Assembly (NCBI RefSeq): GCF_015477805.1
Contig: NZ_JADLQL010000008.1
Span: forward strand, 1-64,000
DNA length: 64,000 bases
Reading direction: 5' to 3'
DNA from: Nocardia flavorosea
GTDB taxonomy: Bacteria > Actinomycetota > Actinomycetes > Mycobacteriales > Mycobacteriaceae
The position numbers and the translations under genes are program-made. Below the pieces are notes generated by a model. The model had not been told where the DNA came from. It ran no database searches and saw nothing but the letters and a program-made list of their open reading frames with translations. Below are positions 42,674-52,000 of the stretch, one piece after another (position 1 is the first letter of the stretch; each line of letters starts with the position of its first letter).

Positions 42674-44218
42674 TCACACCCTGGTCGGCACCTTTTCCTT
42701 GCCGCCCTTCGGCTCGTAGGTCTCCCAGAACGTGGCGCCGGCGATCCCCAGCGCCTTCGGATCGAAGACCGGGTCCACCCCGGCCCGCTGCTGTTTCTCG
42801 TAGTCCCGCAACGCCTTGTACGCGGGTTGCTGCAGGATGAGAATGCCGATGATATTGAGCCAGGCCATCAAACCCACCCCGATATCGCCGAGCGCCCAGG
42901 CTTCGGCCGCGGTCGATACCGAACCGACCACCACCGACGCCAGGATCAGTGCCTGCAAGACGACCGTCGCGACCGAACCCGCTGTCCAGCGCAGGACCGG
43001 AATCACCGCGGTGCCGTACTTGTTCAGCAGGAACCGCAGATTGGTTTCCGCGATGTAGTAGTAGGCGATGATCGTGGTCAGGCAGAAGAACGCCAGTGAG
43101 AGGGCGGCGAAGGTGGAGCCGGCGCCGCTCCAGAGTGTGTCGAAGCCGTGCTGGACGAAGCTGGGGCCCACGACGATATCGGAGGGTAGGACGCCGCCGT
43201 CGGCGATGACGGCTCCGTCGGCGGTCTCGCCTTCGAAGACCCGGTAGGCGCCGGTGGACAGGATCAGGAAACCGGTGGCGCTGCAGACGAACAGCGTGTC
43301 GAAGTAGACGGCGAACGCCTGGACGAATCCCTGTTTGGCCGGGTGGGAGACTTCGGCGGCAGCCGCGGCGTGCGGCCCGTTGCCCTGGCCTGCTTCGTTG
43401 GAGTAGATACCGCGTTTGACACCCCACATCACCGCCGCACCGATGATCGCGCCGAAGGCCGCGTCCGCGCCGAAGGCGCTCGCGAAGATCGTCGAGATCA
43501 CCGAGGGGATTTCGGAGGCGTTCACCACGACGATGATCAGGGCGACGATCATGTAGCACACGGCCATGAACGGAACGACCACGGACGCGAAGTTCGCGAT
43601 CCGTTTGACGCCGCCGATGATGACCACCCCCAGCACCACGGCCGTGCCGAGCGCGACCACCCACTCCGACAAGCCCCACGCCTGGTGCATCGCCGACGCC
43701 ATGGAGTTGGACTGCACGCTCGGCAGCAGAACACCGGTGGACAGCACGGTGACCGCCGCGAAAACGAACCCGTAGACCTTGAACGTGGGGGCGGCCTTGG
43801 TGTGCGCCATCGCTTTGCTCAGGTAGTACGCGGGTCCACCGCGGTATTCGCCGGTGATCGGGTCGCGGGTCTTGTAGATCTGGCCGAGGGTGCATTCGAC
43901 GAACGAGGTCGATGCGCCGAGGAAGGCCATTGCCCACATCCAGAACATGGCGCCGGGACCGCCGAACGCGATCGCGGTCGCGACACCGGCGATATTTCCG
44001 GTGCCGATCCGTCCGGACAGCGATATCGCCAATGCCTGGAACGACGAAACCCCCGCCGATGAACTCTCGCCCTTCATCATCAGGCGGATCATCTCGGGCA
44101 CCTGGCGCAACTGCAGGAACCGGGACCGCACCGAGAAATAGATACCGGTCGCCAAGCACAGGTAGACGAGCGCGTCGCTCCAGACGTAACCGTTGACTAC
44201 CTTCAGGAATTCGCCCAA
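42674..44218 (-). CDS. Sodium:alanine symporter family (AGCS) transporter
   Basis: A 514-residue membrane protein with about ten or eleven transmembrane helices. Family signatures are GRIGTGNIAGVATAIAFGGPGAMFWMW (the AGCS motif region), STSFVECTLGQIYK, GGPAYYLSKAMA and KRGIYSNEAGQGNGPHAAAAAEVSHPAKQGFVQAF. It imports alanine or glycine with Na+. I prefer the TTG at 44218, 8 bases after AGGAG; an ATG at 44254 is in frame but has no ribosome site. It is divergent from the propeller-protein gene. Confidence 0.85.
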   Translation of the reverse strand: MGEFLKVVNGYVWSDALVYLCLATGIYFSVRSRFLQLRQVPEMIRLMMKGESSSAGVSSFQALAISLSGRIGTGNIAGVATAIAFGGPGAMFWMWAMAFLGASTSFVECTLGQIYKTRDPITGEYRGGPAYYLSKAMAHTKAAPTFKVYGFVFAAVTVLSTGVLLPSVQSNSMASAMHQAWGLSEWVVALGTAVVLGVVIIGGVKRIANFASVVVPFMAVCYMIVALIIVVVNASEIPSVISTIFASAFGADAAFGAIIGAAVMWGVKRGIYSNEAGQGNGPHAAAAAEVSHPAKQGFVQAFAVYFDTLFVCSATGFLILSTGAYRVFEGETADGAVIADGGVLPSDIVVGPSFVQHGFDTLWSGAGSTFAALSLAFFCLTTIIAYYYIAETNLRFLLNKYGTAVIPVLRWTAGSVATVVLQALILASVVVGSVSTAAEAWALGDIGVGLMAWLNIIGILILQQPAYKALRDYEKQQRAGVDPVFDPKALGIAGATFWETYEPKGGKEKVPTRV

Positions 44219-44329
44219 AACGGAGGCTCCTAACGAGTTTGCGTTGGTTCGCATGCTCGCACAGGTGGCCGCCACTCATGTGTCTGTTTCATAACACTCG
44301 TGTAAGAAGCAGCTGGCAGGATAAGTGTT

Positions 44330-45403
44330 GTGCGACAACGGAACGGAAACGAGGCTGTGGAGTCGGCCGGTTGGTCACTGGTCGAAACTCGCAGGCTGTT
44401 CGATATGCTCGACAGCCCGCGGCCCGGGCACGGACTACTGGGGGTGAGCGACCCGGATATCCATCACCTCGACGGCAGATGGTGCATGTTCGTGGGCGCG
44501 ATGAACAGCCGTTTCCGGGTGAGGCTGTACGAAGCGCGGCTCCCCGAGGGGGCCGATATCACCGATGACCGTTGGCGGTTTGTGACCGACAGCCGCGATC
44601 GTGCGGTCGCGCTGGGCGCACCGGAACGCGACGCCTGGGACAGCCCGGGGATGCATTCCCCCACCTACGTGCGCGGCACGGCGAACGACCGCACCGTGGA
44701 GCGGATCTACTACGCCGGGCAGCTCAGCCGCGCCATGAGTGGAAAGCGCAGCCGGTACGCGATCGGCTACCTGGAGCGCAGCGCCGGCGGGCAGTGGGTG
44801 CGGCACCCGGAGCCGGTTCTGTACGGGGACGATACGCGACCCAGCGCGATGGAACCGTACGTGCTGTGGGCCGGCGGGCAGTGGCGGATGTGGTATCTGG
44901 CGTGCGTCGGTGAGGTCGGCCGCGGGGAACTGCCGGACTACGAGATGCGGTACACCACGAGCAAGGACGGGCAGACCTGGGCGACACCGGAAAGGTTCGC
45001 CACTACGGTCGAGGGATTTTTCAACAATACGGTCGCCGTCGGCGACGCCGGATCCCGGATGATCGCGGCCCGCGGAACCAACCTCCACGGCACGGACCCG
45101 TTCCCAAGCCAGGGCCTCTGGCTGGCCGACACCACCGGGGCCCCCGGCGACCGCGCTTCCTGGCAACCCTTCGAACGACTCCTCGACACCGACACCGCCG
45201 CGGAACCCTGGTACGGCGGCGGAATCTGCGGCCCCGCCTGCGTGCTCGACGGCGAGGACACCATGCACATCTTCGCCACCGGCACCCACTCCCCCATTTC
45301 CTGGTACCGCGCGATCTACCAGCAGCTCCGCCGCCGGCACCCGATCGTGCCCGCCCCGTTCTACCTCGCCACCGCCCGCTTCACCTTCCGTCGCTCCCGG
45401 TGA
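44330..45403 (+). CDS. Glycosidase-like beta-propeller protein
   Basis: A 357-residue protein with no signal peptide. The repeated pattern of short blades (GVSDPDIHHLDGRWCMFVGAMN, DSPGMHSPTYVRG, MEPYVLWAGGQWRMWYLACV, MRYTTSKDGQTWATPERF, GGGICGPACVLDGEDTMHIFATG) resembles the five-bladed propeller of GH32/43/62/130-type enzymes. Asp in SDPDI and an acidic residue in AMEPY are possible catalytic residues. GTG 44330 has AGGA upstream. The role may be glycan or nucleotide-sugar hydrolysis; this is a fold-level guess. Confidence 0.55.
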   Translation: MRQRNGNEAVESAGWSLVETRRLFDMLDSPRPGHGLLGVSDPDIHHLDGRWCMFVGAMNSRFRVRLYEARLPEGADITDDRWRFVTDSRDRAVALGAPERDAWDSPGMHSPTYVRGTANDRTVERIYYAGQLSRAMSGKRSRYAIGYLERSAGGQWVRHPEPVLYGDDTRPSAMEPYVLWAGGQWRMWYLACVGEVGRGELPDYEMRYTTSKDGQTWATPERFATTVEGFFNNTVAVGDAGSRMIAARGTNLHGTDPFPSQGLWLADTTGAPGDRASWQPFERLLDTDTAAEPWYGGGICGPACVLDGEDTMHIFATGTHSPISWYRAIYQQLRRRHPIVPAPFYLATARFTFRRSR

Positions 45404-45482
45404 GATCCACTGGGTTCCCGCCCCCATCGGCTGTCTCGATAGCCGGCGCGCAACCGCTGATTTCCCGCCGTCGATGACGCAG

Positions 45483-45520
45483 CACTGCGGCCGGACCTTC
45501 GGAAAGGCCCGGCCGCAGTG
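45483..45520. terminator. Strong hairpin between convergent genes
   Basis: Two 12-base arms (45483-45494 and 45509-45520) pair perfectly; one A/C mismatch and four more pairs follow around a four-base loop. The hairpin lies 17 bases past the catalase stop and 80 bases past the propeller gene. It is a bidirectional terminator; there is no T-run, which is common in actinomycetes. Confidence 0.75.
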
Positions 45521-45537
45521 GCTTTCAAGCGACTATC

Positions 45538-47007
45538 TTACTTGCCGCTTCGTCTGTAGTACTCCTTCTCGATGCTCTCCCCGACCTCCTGGTCGATGTT
45601 CTTCCAGTACTGGAAAACGCGCGAGAGAACCGGCTCGACGACCCCGCCGAGGAGCCCGCCTGCCACAGTCTGGACCAGACGCTGCCGTTCCTCTTCGGAG
45701 TACACGTCGCGCACGAGCGTGTGGGCCTGGCCGAAGTCGTCGTCCTCGGCGTGCAGCGAGTAGGCCGACCGCACGAGTTGGCCATCGGCCTCCCAGCCGT
45801 TGTCCACCGGGCCCTGCTCGTCCTGGTAGGCGCGACCGTAGGAGTTCGGCGCGTACACCGGTGCGTCACCGGAGTGGTGGTACTGCATCGCGCCCTCCTT
45901 GTCGTAGGAGTTGGTGGGCGTGACCGGGCGGTTCACCGGGAGCTGGTTGAAGTTGGTGCCCAGCCGGTGCCGCTGCGCGTCGGGGTAGGAGAAGATGCGG
46001 CCCAGCAGCATCTTGTCCGGGGAGACGCCGGTGCCCGGGACCGTGTTGGAGGGGCTGAACGCGGCCTGTTCGATCTGCGCGAAGTGGTTGACCGCGTTCT
46101 GGTTCAGGGTGAAGCGGCCGACCGGGATACGCGGGTAGTCCTTCTTCGACCAGGTCTTGGTGAGGTCGAAGGGGTTGAAGCGGTAGGTTTTCGCGTCCTC
46201 GTAGGGCATGACCTGAACTTCGACCCGCCACGACGGGTAGTCGCCGTTCTTGATCGCCTCGAACAGGTCGCGCCGGTGGAAATCGCCGTCCTTGCCGGCC
46301 AGTTCGTCGGCTTCCTCGTTGGTGAGGAATTCCATGCCCTGCTCGGTGAGGAAGTGGTACTTGACCCAGAACTTCTCACCGGCCTCGTTGACCCACATGT
46401 AGGTGTGCGAGGAGTAACCGTTCATATGGCGCCAGGTCCGCGGTAGACCGCGATCGCCCATGAGGTAGCTGACCTGGTGGGCGCTCTCCGGTGAGAGAGT
46501 CCAGAAGTCCCACTGCATATTGGCGTCACGCAGGCCCGAATCGGGGGTGCGCTTCTGGGAGTGGATGAAATCCGGGAACTTCATCGGGTCGCGGAGGAAG
46601 AAAACCGGGGTGTTGTTGCCGACGATATCGAAGTTGCCGTCCTGGGTGTAGAACTTCAGCGCGAAACCGCGCACGTCGCGCCAGGTGTCGGGCGAACCGA
46701 GCTCGCCGGCGACAGTGGAGAAGCGGGCCAGCATCGGCGTCTTGGTGCCGGGCTGGAACAGCTTGGCCTTGGTGTAACGCGAGACGTCCGCGGTGATCTC
46801 GAGCTCACCGAACGCGCCGGACCCCTTCGCGTGCGGGCTGCGCTCCGGGATCCGCTCGCGGTCGAAGCGGGCGAGCTTCTCGACGAGCGCGACATCGTGC
46901 AGCAGCAGCGGGCCGTTCGAGCCCACGCTCAGCGAATGGGCGTCGCTTTCCCGCGGCGCGCCGGATTCGGTGGTCGACGGTTTCGAGGAGGTGTGGTCGG
47001 TAGTCAT
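45538..47007 (-). CDS. katA: Monofunctional heme catalase
   Basis: A 489-residue catalase with GGAG before its ATG. The active-site His59 is in RSPHAKGSGAFG. The FARF-like strand ARFSTVAGELGSPDTWRDVRGFALKFYT and NNTPVFFLRD are present, and the proximal heme Tyr is in RIFSYPDAQRHRLG. The length fits small-subunit clade 3 catalases. It decomposes hydrogen peroxide in the cytoplasm. Its ATG overlaps the stop of the furA-like gene (ATGA), so it is co-regulated with it as a peroxide-response operon. Confidence 0.95.
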   Translation of the reverse strand: MTTDHTSSKPSTTESGAPRESDAHSLSVGSNGPLLLHDVALVEKLARFDRERIPERSPHAKGSGAFGELEITADVSRYTKAKLFQPGTKTPMLARFSTVAGELGSPDTWRDVRGFALKFYTQDGNFDIVGNNTPVFFLRDPMKFPDFIHSQKRTPDSGLRDANMQWDFWTLSPESAHQVSYLMGDRGLPRTWRHMNGYSSHTYMWVNEAGEKFWVKYHFLTEQGMEFLTNEEADELAGKDGDFHRRDLFEAIKNGDYPSWRVEVQVMPYEDAKTYRFNPFDLTKTWSKKDYPRIPVGRFTLNQNAVNHFAQIEQAAFSPSNTVPGTGVSPDKMLLGRIFSYPDAQRHRLGTNFNQLPVNRPVTPTNSYDKEGAMQYHHSGDAPVYAPNSYGRAYQDEQGPVDNGWEADGQLVRSAYSLHAEDDDFGQAHTLVRDVYSEEERQRLVQTVAGGLLGGVVEPVLSRVFQYWKNIDQEVGESIEKEYYRRSGK

Positions 47008-47537
47008 GAAATGTTCTCCTGGGTGAACTGTTCGAAATGGTGTCCATGAACCGGCCGCTCCGGGCGGAGCGACGGTATCGCCCGTCCGGTGGCGGGGCCC
47101 GTGCGGCACGTCGAGCACACGCCGCGGAACATCACCTCTGCCTCTTCGACGTCGAATCCGTGATCCTCCGAAGGGTCGAGGCAGGGCGCGTCACCGACCG
47201 CGCAGGCGACGTCTTCGAGCCGCCCGCAGATCCGGCACACCATGTGGTGGTGGTTGTCGTGCCGGTGGATCTCGTACCGGGCCGCACTGCGCGCGTCGAT
47301 ATCGACACGCCGTAGCAGGCCCGCGCCGGTCAAGGTGTTCAAACCGTCGTAGACGGCTTGTTTCGATACGGCGCCGAGACGTTCCCGCACCGCGGTGGTG
47401 ATCTCGTCCGCTTCGGCGTGCGGGTGCGCGGCGACGACCGCGAGGGTCGCCACTCGCGGGGCGGTGACGCGCAGACCCGCTCGGTGCAGATCGGCACGCC
47501 ACCGCTGTCCGAGGTCGTCCTGGTGCGTCGGTGACAT
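47004..47537 (-). CDS. furA: Fur family regulator (FurA-like)
   Basis: A 177-residue Fur/PerR-type repressor. I chose ATG 47537. The winged helix covers about residues 20-80 (LRVTAPRVATLAVVAAHPHAEADEI, VSKQAVYDGLNTLTGAGLLRR). The metal-binding region has EIHRHDNHHHMVCRICG, with CRIC and CSTC pairs for structural zinc. It precedes and overlaps a catalase gene, the same arrangement as mycobacterial furA-katG, so it probably represses both genes and is inactivated by peroxide. A Fur-like box lies 17 bases upstream. Confidence 0.9.
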   Translation of the reverse strand: MSPTHQDDLGQRWRADLHRAGLRVTAPRVATLAVVAAHPHAEADEITTAVRERLGAVSKQAVYDGLNTLTGAGLLRRVDIDARSAARYEIHRHDNHHHMVCRICGRLEDVACAVGDAPCLDPSEDHGFDVEEAEVMFRGVCSTCRTGPATGRAIPSLRPERPVHGHHFEQFTQENIS

Positions 47538-47553
47538 GACCCCACCATACCGA

Positions 47554-47573
47554 CAATCTGGAATCATTCAAGT
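47554..47573 (-). promoter_or_regulatory. FurA box
   Basis: On the minus strand ACTTGAATGATTCCAGATTG resembles the AT-rich box with CTTGACT...ATTCCAGA known upstream of mycobacterial furA-katG. It lies 17 bases before the furA-like ATG and would allow autoregulation. Similarity is from memory of that box. Confidence 0.65.
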
Positions 47574-47804
47574 TTTGGAGTGGATATGACGTCTGAGATG
47601 GCCAGGCTATGGGTCTCGATCGTCTGCCTTTGGTGGACTCCACATTCCCATGACGTAATACCAACCGGCCCTATGAAGAAGCCGTGGTTATCGTCCGCGT
47701 TCGGTGAGCGCGCAGTCGCAATCGCGGGATCGGCGCCGGCCGCTTCCAGGTATTCGGCGGTGAGTTCGCCGCCGAAGCCGCCGCCGGCTCGGCCCGAACC
47801 GGAA

Positions 47805-48539
47805 CTACCCGGCGCTCCCCGCGGTGAGGCCGATGCCGGCGGCGAGATCGGTGAGAACGGCGTCGAACAGCACGTCCGGATCGCTCACCGGCATCGGGTA
47901 ATTACCGAACACCTCGAGCGTCACGTGCCCGTACAGCCGGACCCATACCGTCATCATCAGATACGCGATTCCGAGGTCGAACTTCTCGGCCGGGAATTTC
48001 TGTTCCGACCCCGCCAGCAGCGCGAGGAGTTCGGTCTGGAACGCGATGAGGTCGGTGCGCAGCGCTTCCGGGATCGATTCGACCGGAGGTGGCGCCAGAT
48101 CGTAGGCCGCCAGGATCTTACCGGCGGCTTCCAGGAAGACCAGGCCGAACGATTCGTCGAATCGGCGTATCGTGCCCGAAGCGTCTTCGGTGGGAGAGGC
48201 GAAGACCAGCGTGAATTCGTTGCGGTGGGCCAGGGCCCAGTGCCGGAACGCGCGGCAGATGGCGAACAACCGGACCACGCCGTCGTCGGGCAGTTCGGCT
48301 ACCTGCGCGGCGAGGTCGTCGGCGAGTTGTTTGCAGATATCGCGACGCAGGGCCGCGAGGAGTTCTTCCCGGGACCGGTAGTAGCGGTAGAGGGCGGGGG
48401 CGGTGATGCCGAGTTCACGCGCGATGGCGCGCAGGGTCAATGCCTCCGCGCCCCGCGAGACCAGGAGCTCCGCGGCCACGCGCCGGATGTCCGCGTCGCT
48501 GACCGCGGGCATCCGGCCCCGCCGGGCGGGTGGTGTCAT
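47805..48539 (-). CDS. TetR family regulator
   Basis: A 244-residue repressor. The helix-turn-helix is at about residues 15-65 (LTLRAIARELGITAPALYRYYRSREELLAAL). The C-terminal domain is of the TetR_C_13/WHG-like type (GIAYLMMTVWVRLYGHVTLEVFGNY). Its ATG overlaps the P450 stop (48536-48539), so it is co-translated with the steroid-type P450. It likely binds the inverted repeat at 49819-49847. Confidence 0.85.
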   Translation of the reverse strand: MTPPARRGRMPAVSDADIRRVAAELLVSRGAEALTLRAIARELGITAPALYRYYRSREELLAALRRDICKQLADDLAAQVAELPDDGVVRLFAICRAFRHWALAHRNEFTLVFASPTEDASGTIRRFDESFGLVFLEAAGKILAAYDLAPPPVESIPEALRTDLIAFQTELLALLAGSEQKFPAEKFDLGIAYLMMTVWVRLYGHVTLEVFGNYPMPVSDPDVLFDAVLTDLAAGIGLTAGSAG

Positions 48540-49762
48540 TCGTAGGCGACCTGCCAATTCTTGATGCCGTTCAACCAACCCGACCGTAGCCGAACGGGTT
48601 CGGAGACCTGACGCAGGTTCGGCATCACATCGGCGATGGCGTTGAAGATGAGGTCGAGCTGCAGGCGGGCCAGGTTCGCGCCCACGCAGTAGTGGGTGCC
48701 GGTGCCACCGAAGCCGACGTGCGGGTTCGGGTTACGGGTGACGTCGAACTCGAACGGCTTCTCGAAGTGGTCTTCGTCGAAGTTGGCCGAGGAGTAGAAC
48801 AGGCCCACCCGCTGCCCCTTGGTGATGGCCTGCCCGCCGATTTCGGTGTCTGCCAGGGCGGTCCGCTGGAAGGCGATGACCGGGGTGGCCCAGCGGACGA
48901 TCTCGTCGGGGGCGGTGCGCGGGCGCTCGGCGCGGTACAGCTCCCACTGATCGGGGTTGTCGACGAACGCCTTCATACCGTGGGTGGTGGCATTACGGGT
49001 GGTCTCGTTACCGGCCACGGCCAGCAGGATGACGAACCAGGCGAACTCTTCCGAGCTCAGCGCCTCGCCGTCGATATCGGCGCTGAGCAGCTGGGTGATG
49101 ATGTCGTCGGCGGGGCAGCCGCGGCGTTCCTCGGCGAGGTTCCAGGCGTAGCCCATGACCTGCGCGTTGGCCATCTTGTAGCTGTCGGCGTACTGCGGGT
49201 CGTCGTAGCCCATCATCTGGTTGGACCACTCGAAGAGTTTGCCGCGATCCTCCTGCGGCACCCCGAGCAGTTCGGCGATGGCCTGCAGCGGCAGTTCGCA
49301 CGCGACCTGTTCGACGAAATCGCCGCCGCCGGTCTTCTTGGCCTCGTGCACGATCCGCTCGGCACGTTCCCGCAGCGCATCGCGCAGGCTCTGCACGGCG
49401 CGCGGGGTGAAACCGCGGGCGATGATGCGGCGCAGTTTGTCGTGTTCCGGCGGGTCGGTATTGACCAGCATGGCGCGCTGGATCTCGATCTCGTCGCGGG
49501 TGATCTCGCCGTTGAAGCGGATCACCGCGGTGTTCTCGTGGGTGGAGAAGACCTCGGAGTTCTTGGAGATCTCCTTGATGTGGTCGAGCTTGCTGACCAC
49601 CCAGTAGCCGCCGTCGTCGAAACCGCTGACGCCTTTGGGCTGGTCGACCCACCAGACGGGCGCGGCGCGGCGCAGTTCGGCCCATTCCTCGATCGGCAGC
49701 CGAGCGGCGAGCAGGTCGGGATCGGTGAAATCGAAGTCGTGGGACAGGGACGGTGCGGTCAC
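48536..49762 (-). CDS. CYP125-like steroid P450
   Basis: A 408-residue P450 starting at GTG 49762 after AAGGAGG. It strongly resembles CYP125: the N-terminal DFTDPDLLAARLPIEEWAELR, GFDDGGYWVVSKLDHIKEIS, CELPLQAIAELLGVPQEDRGKLF, LAVAGNETTRN (helix I), heme loop FGGTGTHYCVGANLA (Cys at about 359) and the C-terminal RLRSGWLNGIKNWQVAYE. CYP125 enzymes oxidise C26 of the cholesterol side chain, starting its degradation. No other cholesterol genes lie beside it except a TetR, so a related steroid substrate is possible. Confidence 0.85.
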   Translation of the reverse strand: MTAPSLSHDFDFTDPDLLAARLPIEEWAELRRAAPVWWVDQPKGVSGFDDGGYWVVSKLDHIKEISKNSEVFSTHENTAVIRFNGEITRDEIEIQRAMLVNTDPPEHDKLRRIIARGFTPRAVQSLRDALRERAERIVHEAKKTGGGDFVEQVACELPLQAIAELLGVPQEDRGKLFEWSNQMMGYDDPQYADSYKMANAQVMGYAWNLAEERRGCPADDIITQLLSADIDGEALSSEEFAWFVILLAVAGNETTRNATTHGMKAFVDNPDQWELYRAERPRTAPDEIVRWATPVIAFQRTALADTEIGGQAITKGQRVGLFYSSANFDEDHFEKPFEFDVTRNPNPHVGFGGTGTHYCVGANLARLQLDLIFNAIADVMPNLRQVSEPVRLRSGWLNGIKNWQVAYE

Positions 49763-49818
49763 TATGCCTCCTTGCAAGAACACTGTCCTCGTGAGTGAAC
49801 CACACCACACCCCCATTT

Positions 49819-49847
49819 GTGAACACCCTTTAGTAAATGGCGTTCAC
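49819..49847. promoter_or_regulatory. Inverted repeat upstream of the CYP125-like gene
   Basis: GTGAACACC and GGCGTTCAC match at 8 of 9 positions around an 11-base AT-rich centre (CTTTAGTAAAT). It lies 57 bases upstream of the P450 start. It is the best candidate operator for the TetR encoded in the same operon. Confidence 0.65.
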
Positions 49848-49871
49848 ATATCTTTGCGCCCCGCCGGTCGA

Positions 49872-51011
49872 TCACCGGTTCGGCGCCGCACCGCCGCCGA
49901 ACCGGACCGTCACCGCCGGGCCGTTCGGGCCATCAGGCCGCTCGACCAACCGCTGTGCGCGGTCCACCGCCCAGGCATAGCGCGGATCCGGACTCAGGGC
50001 GTTCTCGCGCAGACCCGCCTCGGTGAATTTGATGACGTGTTCGTCCCCGTGGTCGACCGCGCGGGAGATCAGCTCGTCCCACGGCGGGACATCGGCCTGC
50101 TGGGCATGCCTCGCAGCCTCGGCCTCACCGGACGAGTCGGTGGTCGCGGCCATCAGCAGCGTCACCTGCGCCTGCCATACCGCGGCCAGCGTGGGCTCGT
50201 ACAACTCTTCGGGCAAATGCGGCAGCACCAGGCGTGCCGCGGCGGGAGCGGTCACACCGTGGATGAGCGGAATCGGGAACTGCGTCACCGCGTGCGCACC
50301 GCAGACACCGGCGAAGTGGGCGGTCATCCGGGAAAGCAGCCCTTCGGCGCGCTCGGGAGCGAGCGCGGTGAGGGATTGCTGGTAGCCGGGCATGGTGTTC
50401 GGTGTGCGCAGGCGCGCCATCGGCTGCGGTGGGCTCTCCGGCTCCGGCAGCCTGGGCACTCCAGCGATCGCGGCGGCTACGCCGGACCTTCCCATCAGAC
50501 GGCCCGGGCCGGGCGCATCGATGAACCGTGCGGCCCAATACCCCAGCGCCCGGGCCAGTTCTCCCAGTTGCAGCACGGTGGGTTGATCGGTGGACGACAG
50601 CCCCCGGACGGCGTGCGCCGTCCGGATCAATCCGTGCGTGAGGCCGGTCATCGGCCCGGGCAGCAAGCGGGGCCACCAGCGCACCAGCACCGCACGCCAG
50701 CCATCGTCGGCCATCTGGCGCCGGAACAGTTCCTCGAAATCGCCGGCCCGCCCGATATCGCCGAGCGCGGCGCGCCAGTCGGATTCCGCGTCGGTGAGCC
50801 GCTGGTACGGCACCGGCGGTTCGTGATGCGGCGCGGCAGCCCGGTAGACCGCGACCCAGTCCGGGATCGCGGCGGCGTGACCGAGTACCGCCAGCGCTTC
50901 GGCGGCCATCGGGCCGTGATTGGCCAGATCACCGCCGCCCAGATTGCGCTCGTATCCGAGATCGTCCAGCCGTTCGAGTGCGTCGTTGACCGCATCGCTG
51001 TACGCAGACAT
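49872..51011 (-). CDS. Questin oxidase-like protein (DUF4243)
   Basis: A 379-residue cytoplasmic protein of the questin-oxidase-like family (PF14027). Conserved His-rich blocks are visible: DLANHGPMAAEAL, LTHGLIRTAHAVRGL, GVCGAHAVTQFPIPLIHGVTAPAAARL and DHGDEHVIKFTEA. In fungi the family member opens the anthraquinone ring by Baeyer-Villiger-type oxidation. Bacterial members are uncharacterised. It is divergent from a MarR gene with two matching operators in the gap, suggesting induction by an aromatic compound. Confidence 0.8.
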   Translation of the reverse strand: MSAYSDAVNDALERLDDLGYERNLGGGDLANHGPMAAEALAVLGHAAAIPDWVAVYRAAAPHHEPPVPYQRLTDAESDWRAALGDIGRAGDFEELFRRQMADDGWRAVLVRWWPRLLPGPMTGLTHGLIRTAHAVRGLSSTDQPTVLQLGELARALGYWAARFIDAPGPGRLMGRSGVAAAIAGVPRLPEPESPPQPMARLRTPNTMPGYQQSLTALAPERAEGLLSRMTAHFAGVCGAHAVTQFPIPLIHGVTAPAAARLVLPHLPEELYEPTLAAVWQAQVTLLMAATTDSSGEAEAARHAQQADVPPWDELISRAVDHGDEHVIKFTEAGLRENALSPDPRYAWAVDRAQRLVERPDGPNGPAVTVRFGGGAAPNR

Positions 51012-51027
51012 CCCTGCCCCTATTCAC

Positions 51028-51058
51028 TTCGTAAATACGAACTGTTTGTAAATCCGAA
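51028..51058. promoter_or_regulatory. Two MarR-type operator copies
   Basis: TTCGTAAATACGAA (51028-51041) is a perfect palindrome of two 6-base arms around AA. TTTGTAAATCCGAA (51045-51058) repeats it with two changes, the starts being 17 bases apart. They lie between the questin-oxidase and MarR genes and cover both promoters. Confidence 0.8.
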
Positions 51059-51074
51059 CATATAGGATGTCGTC

Positions 51075-51593
51075 ATGCCGGACAAGACCCGCACGCCGAG
51101 GCAGCCGACCGCACAGGAGATCACCGAACTGATCGGATTCCTCCCGCTGGTTGCGAACTTCTTCGACAAGGCACGCACGGATATGCCGGCCGAATACCTC
51201 GAATCCTTCACCGCGCACCGGCTCACCCCCCGCCACGGCGCGGTCTGCGTACAACTGGTGGCCGAGGACGCGATCAGCGTGGGCGAACTGGCCGGCCGGA
51301 TGGGGCTGGCGCTGTCCACGGTCAGCGAATTGGTGGGCGACCTCGACCGCGCCGAATGGGTACAACGGCGACCCGACCCCGCCAACCGGCGGCGCACGCT
51401 GATATCCCTGCTGCCGGCCAGGCGCGCGCATGTCGAAGAATTCGTCGCCCGGCGCGCCGAGCCACTGCTGGCGGCCATGGCCACGCTCACCACGGAGCAG
51501 CAGGCAGGTTTCCGGGCCGGGCTGCGAGCCTGGGCCCACGAGATCCGGAACTGGCGAACGGAACCGGCGCCGGGCAGCGCTTCATCGCGCTGA
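51075..51593 (+). CDS. MarR family regulator
   Basis: A 172-residue winged-helix regulator. Residues 45-105 contain the domain (AVCVQLVAEDAISVGELAGRMGLALSTVSELVGDLDRAEWVQRRPDPANRRRTLISL), with the DPANRR wing typical of MarR. Flanking helices form the dimer interface. It is divergent from the questin-oxidase-like gene, and two near-identical palindromes sit between them, so it likely represses that gene and itself until an aromatic ligand binds. Confidence 0.85.
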   Translation: MPDKTRTPRQPTAQEITELIGFLPLVANFFDKARTDMPAEYLESFTAHRLTPRHGAVCVQLVAEDAISVGELAGRMGLALSTVSELVGDLDRAEWVQRRPDPANRRRTLISLLPARRAHVEEFVARRAEPLLAAMATLTTEQQAGFRAGLRAWAHEIRNWRTEPAPGSASSR

Positions 51594-52000
51594 CGTCCTC
51601 GGGCCCTGCACCCCCGCTTCTGGCGCCGGGCAGCGAATCGCCCGAATCATTCGCTGACCCGACGACTCGACCGCCGTTGCGAGTCTTCATCGACGACGCC
51701 GTCGCGGCAATGCCGGACGAGTCCGGTCGGCGCGCCCCGGGTACACGACCCGTGCGATCGGCGAGCACCAGCAGCATGCTGTGGTCCACGCACCGGCACC
51801 ACTGCGACCTGCCGACGCGGAAACCGCTCGCGTAATCACCGCCGACCCAACAGCTAACCAACGGCAATATCGCGCGCCCCACCCGGAGGCCGGCGAATGG
51901 TCGCGCCGGAATCGGATTCTCCGGGTATTCAGCGCGGTTACGGCGGTCTACTCTGGTATCCGCATGAGCATGACTCCCACAGCCCAGGAGGACGCAGCGC
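51594..52000. other. Intergenic region, no gene recognised
   Basis: About 400 bases between MarR and the DUF1540 gene. A minus-strand frame over 51620-51850 has some coding-like codon use (DHSMLLVLADRTGRVPGARRP) but no start, ribosome site or family likeness. It may be a relic. Confidence 0.4.
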
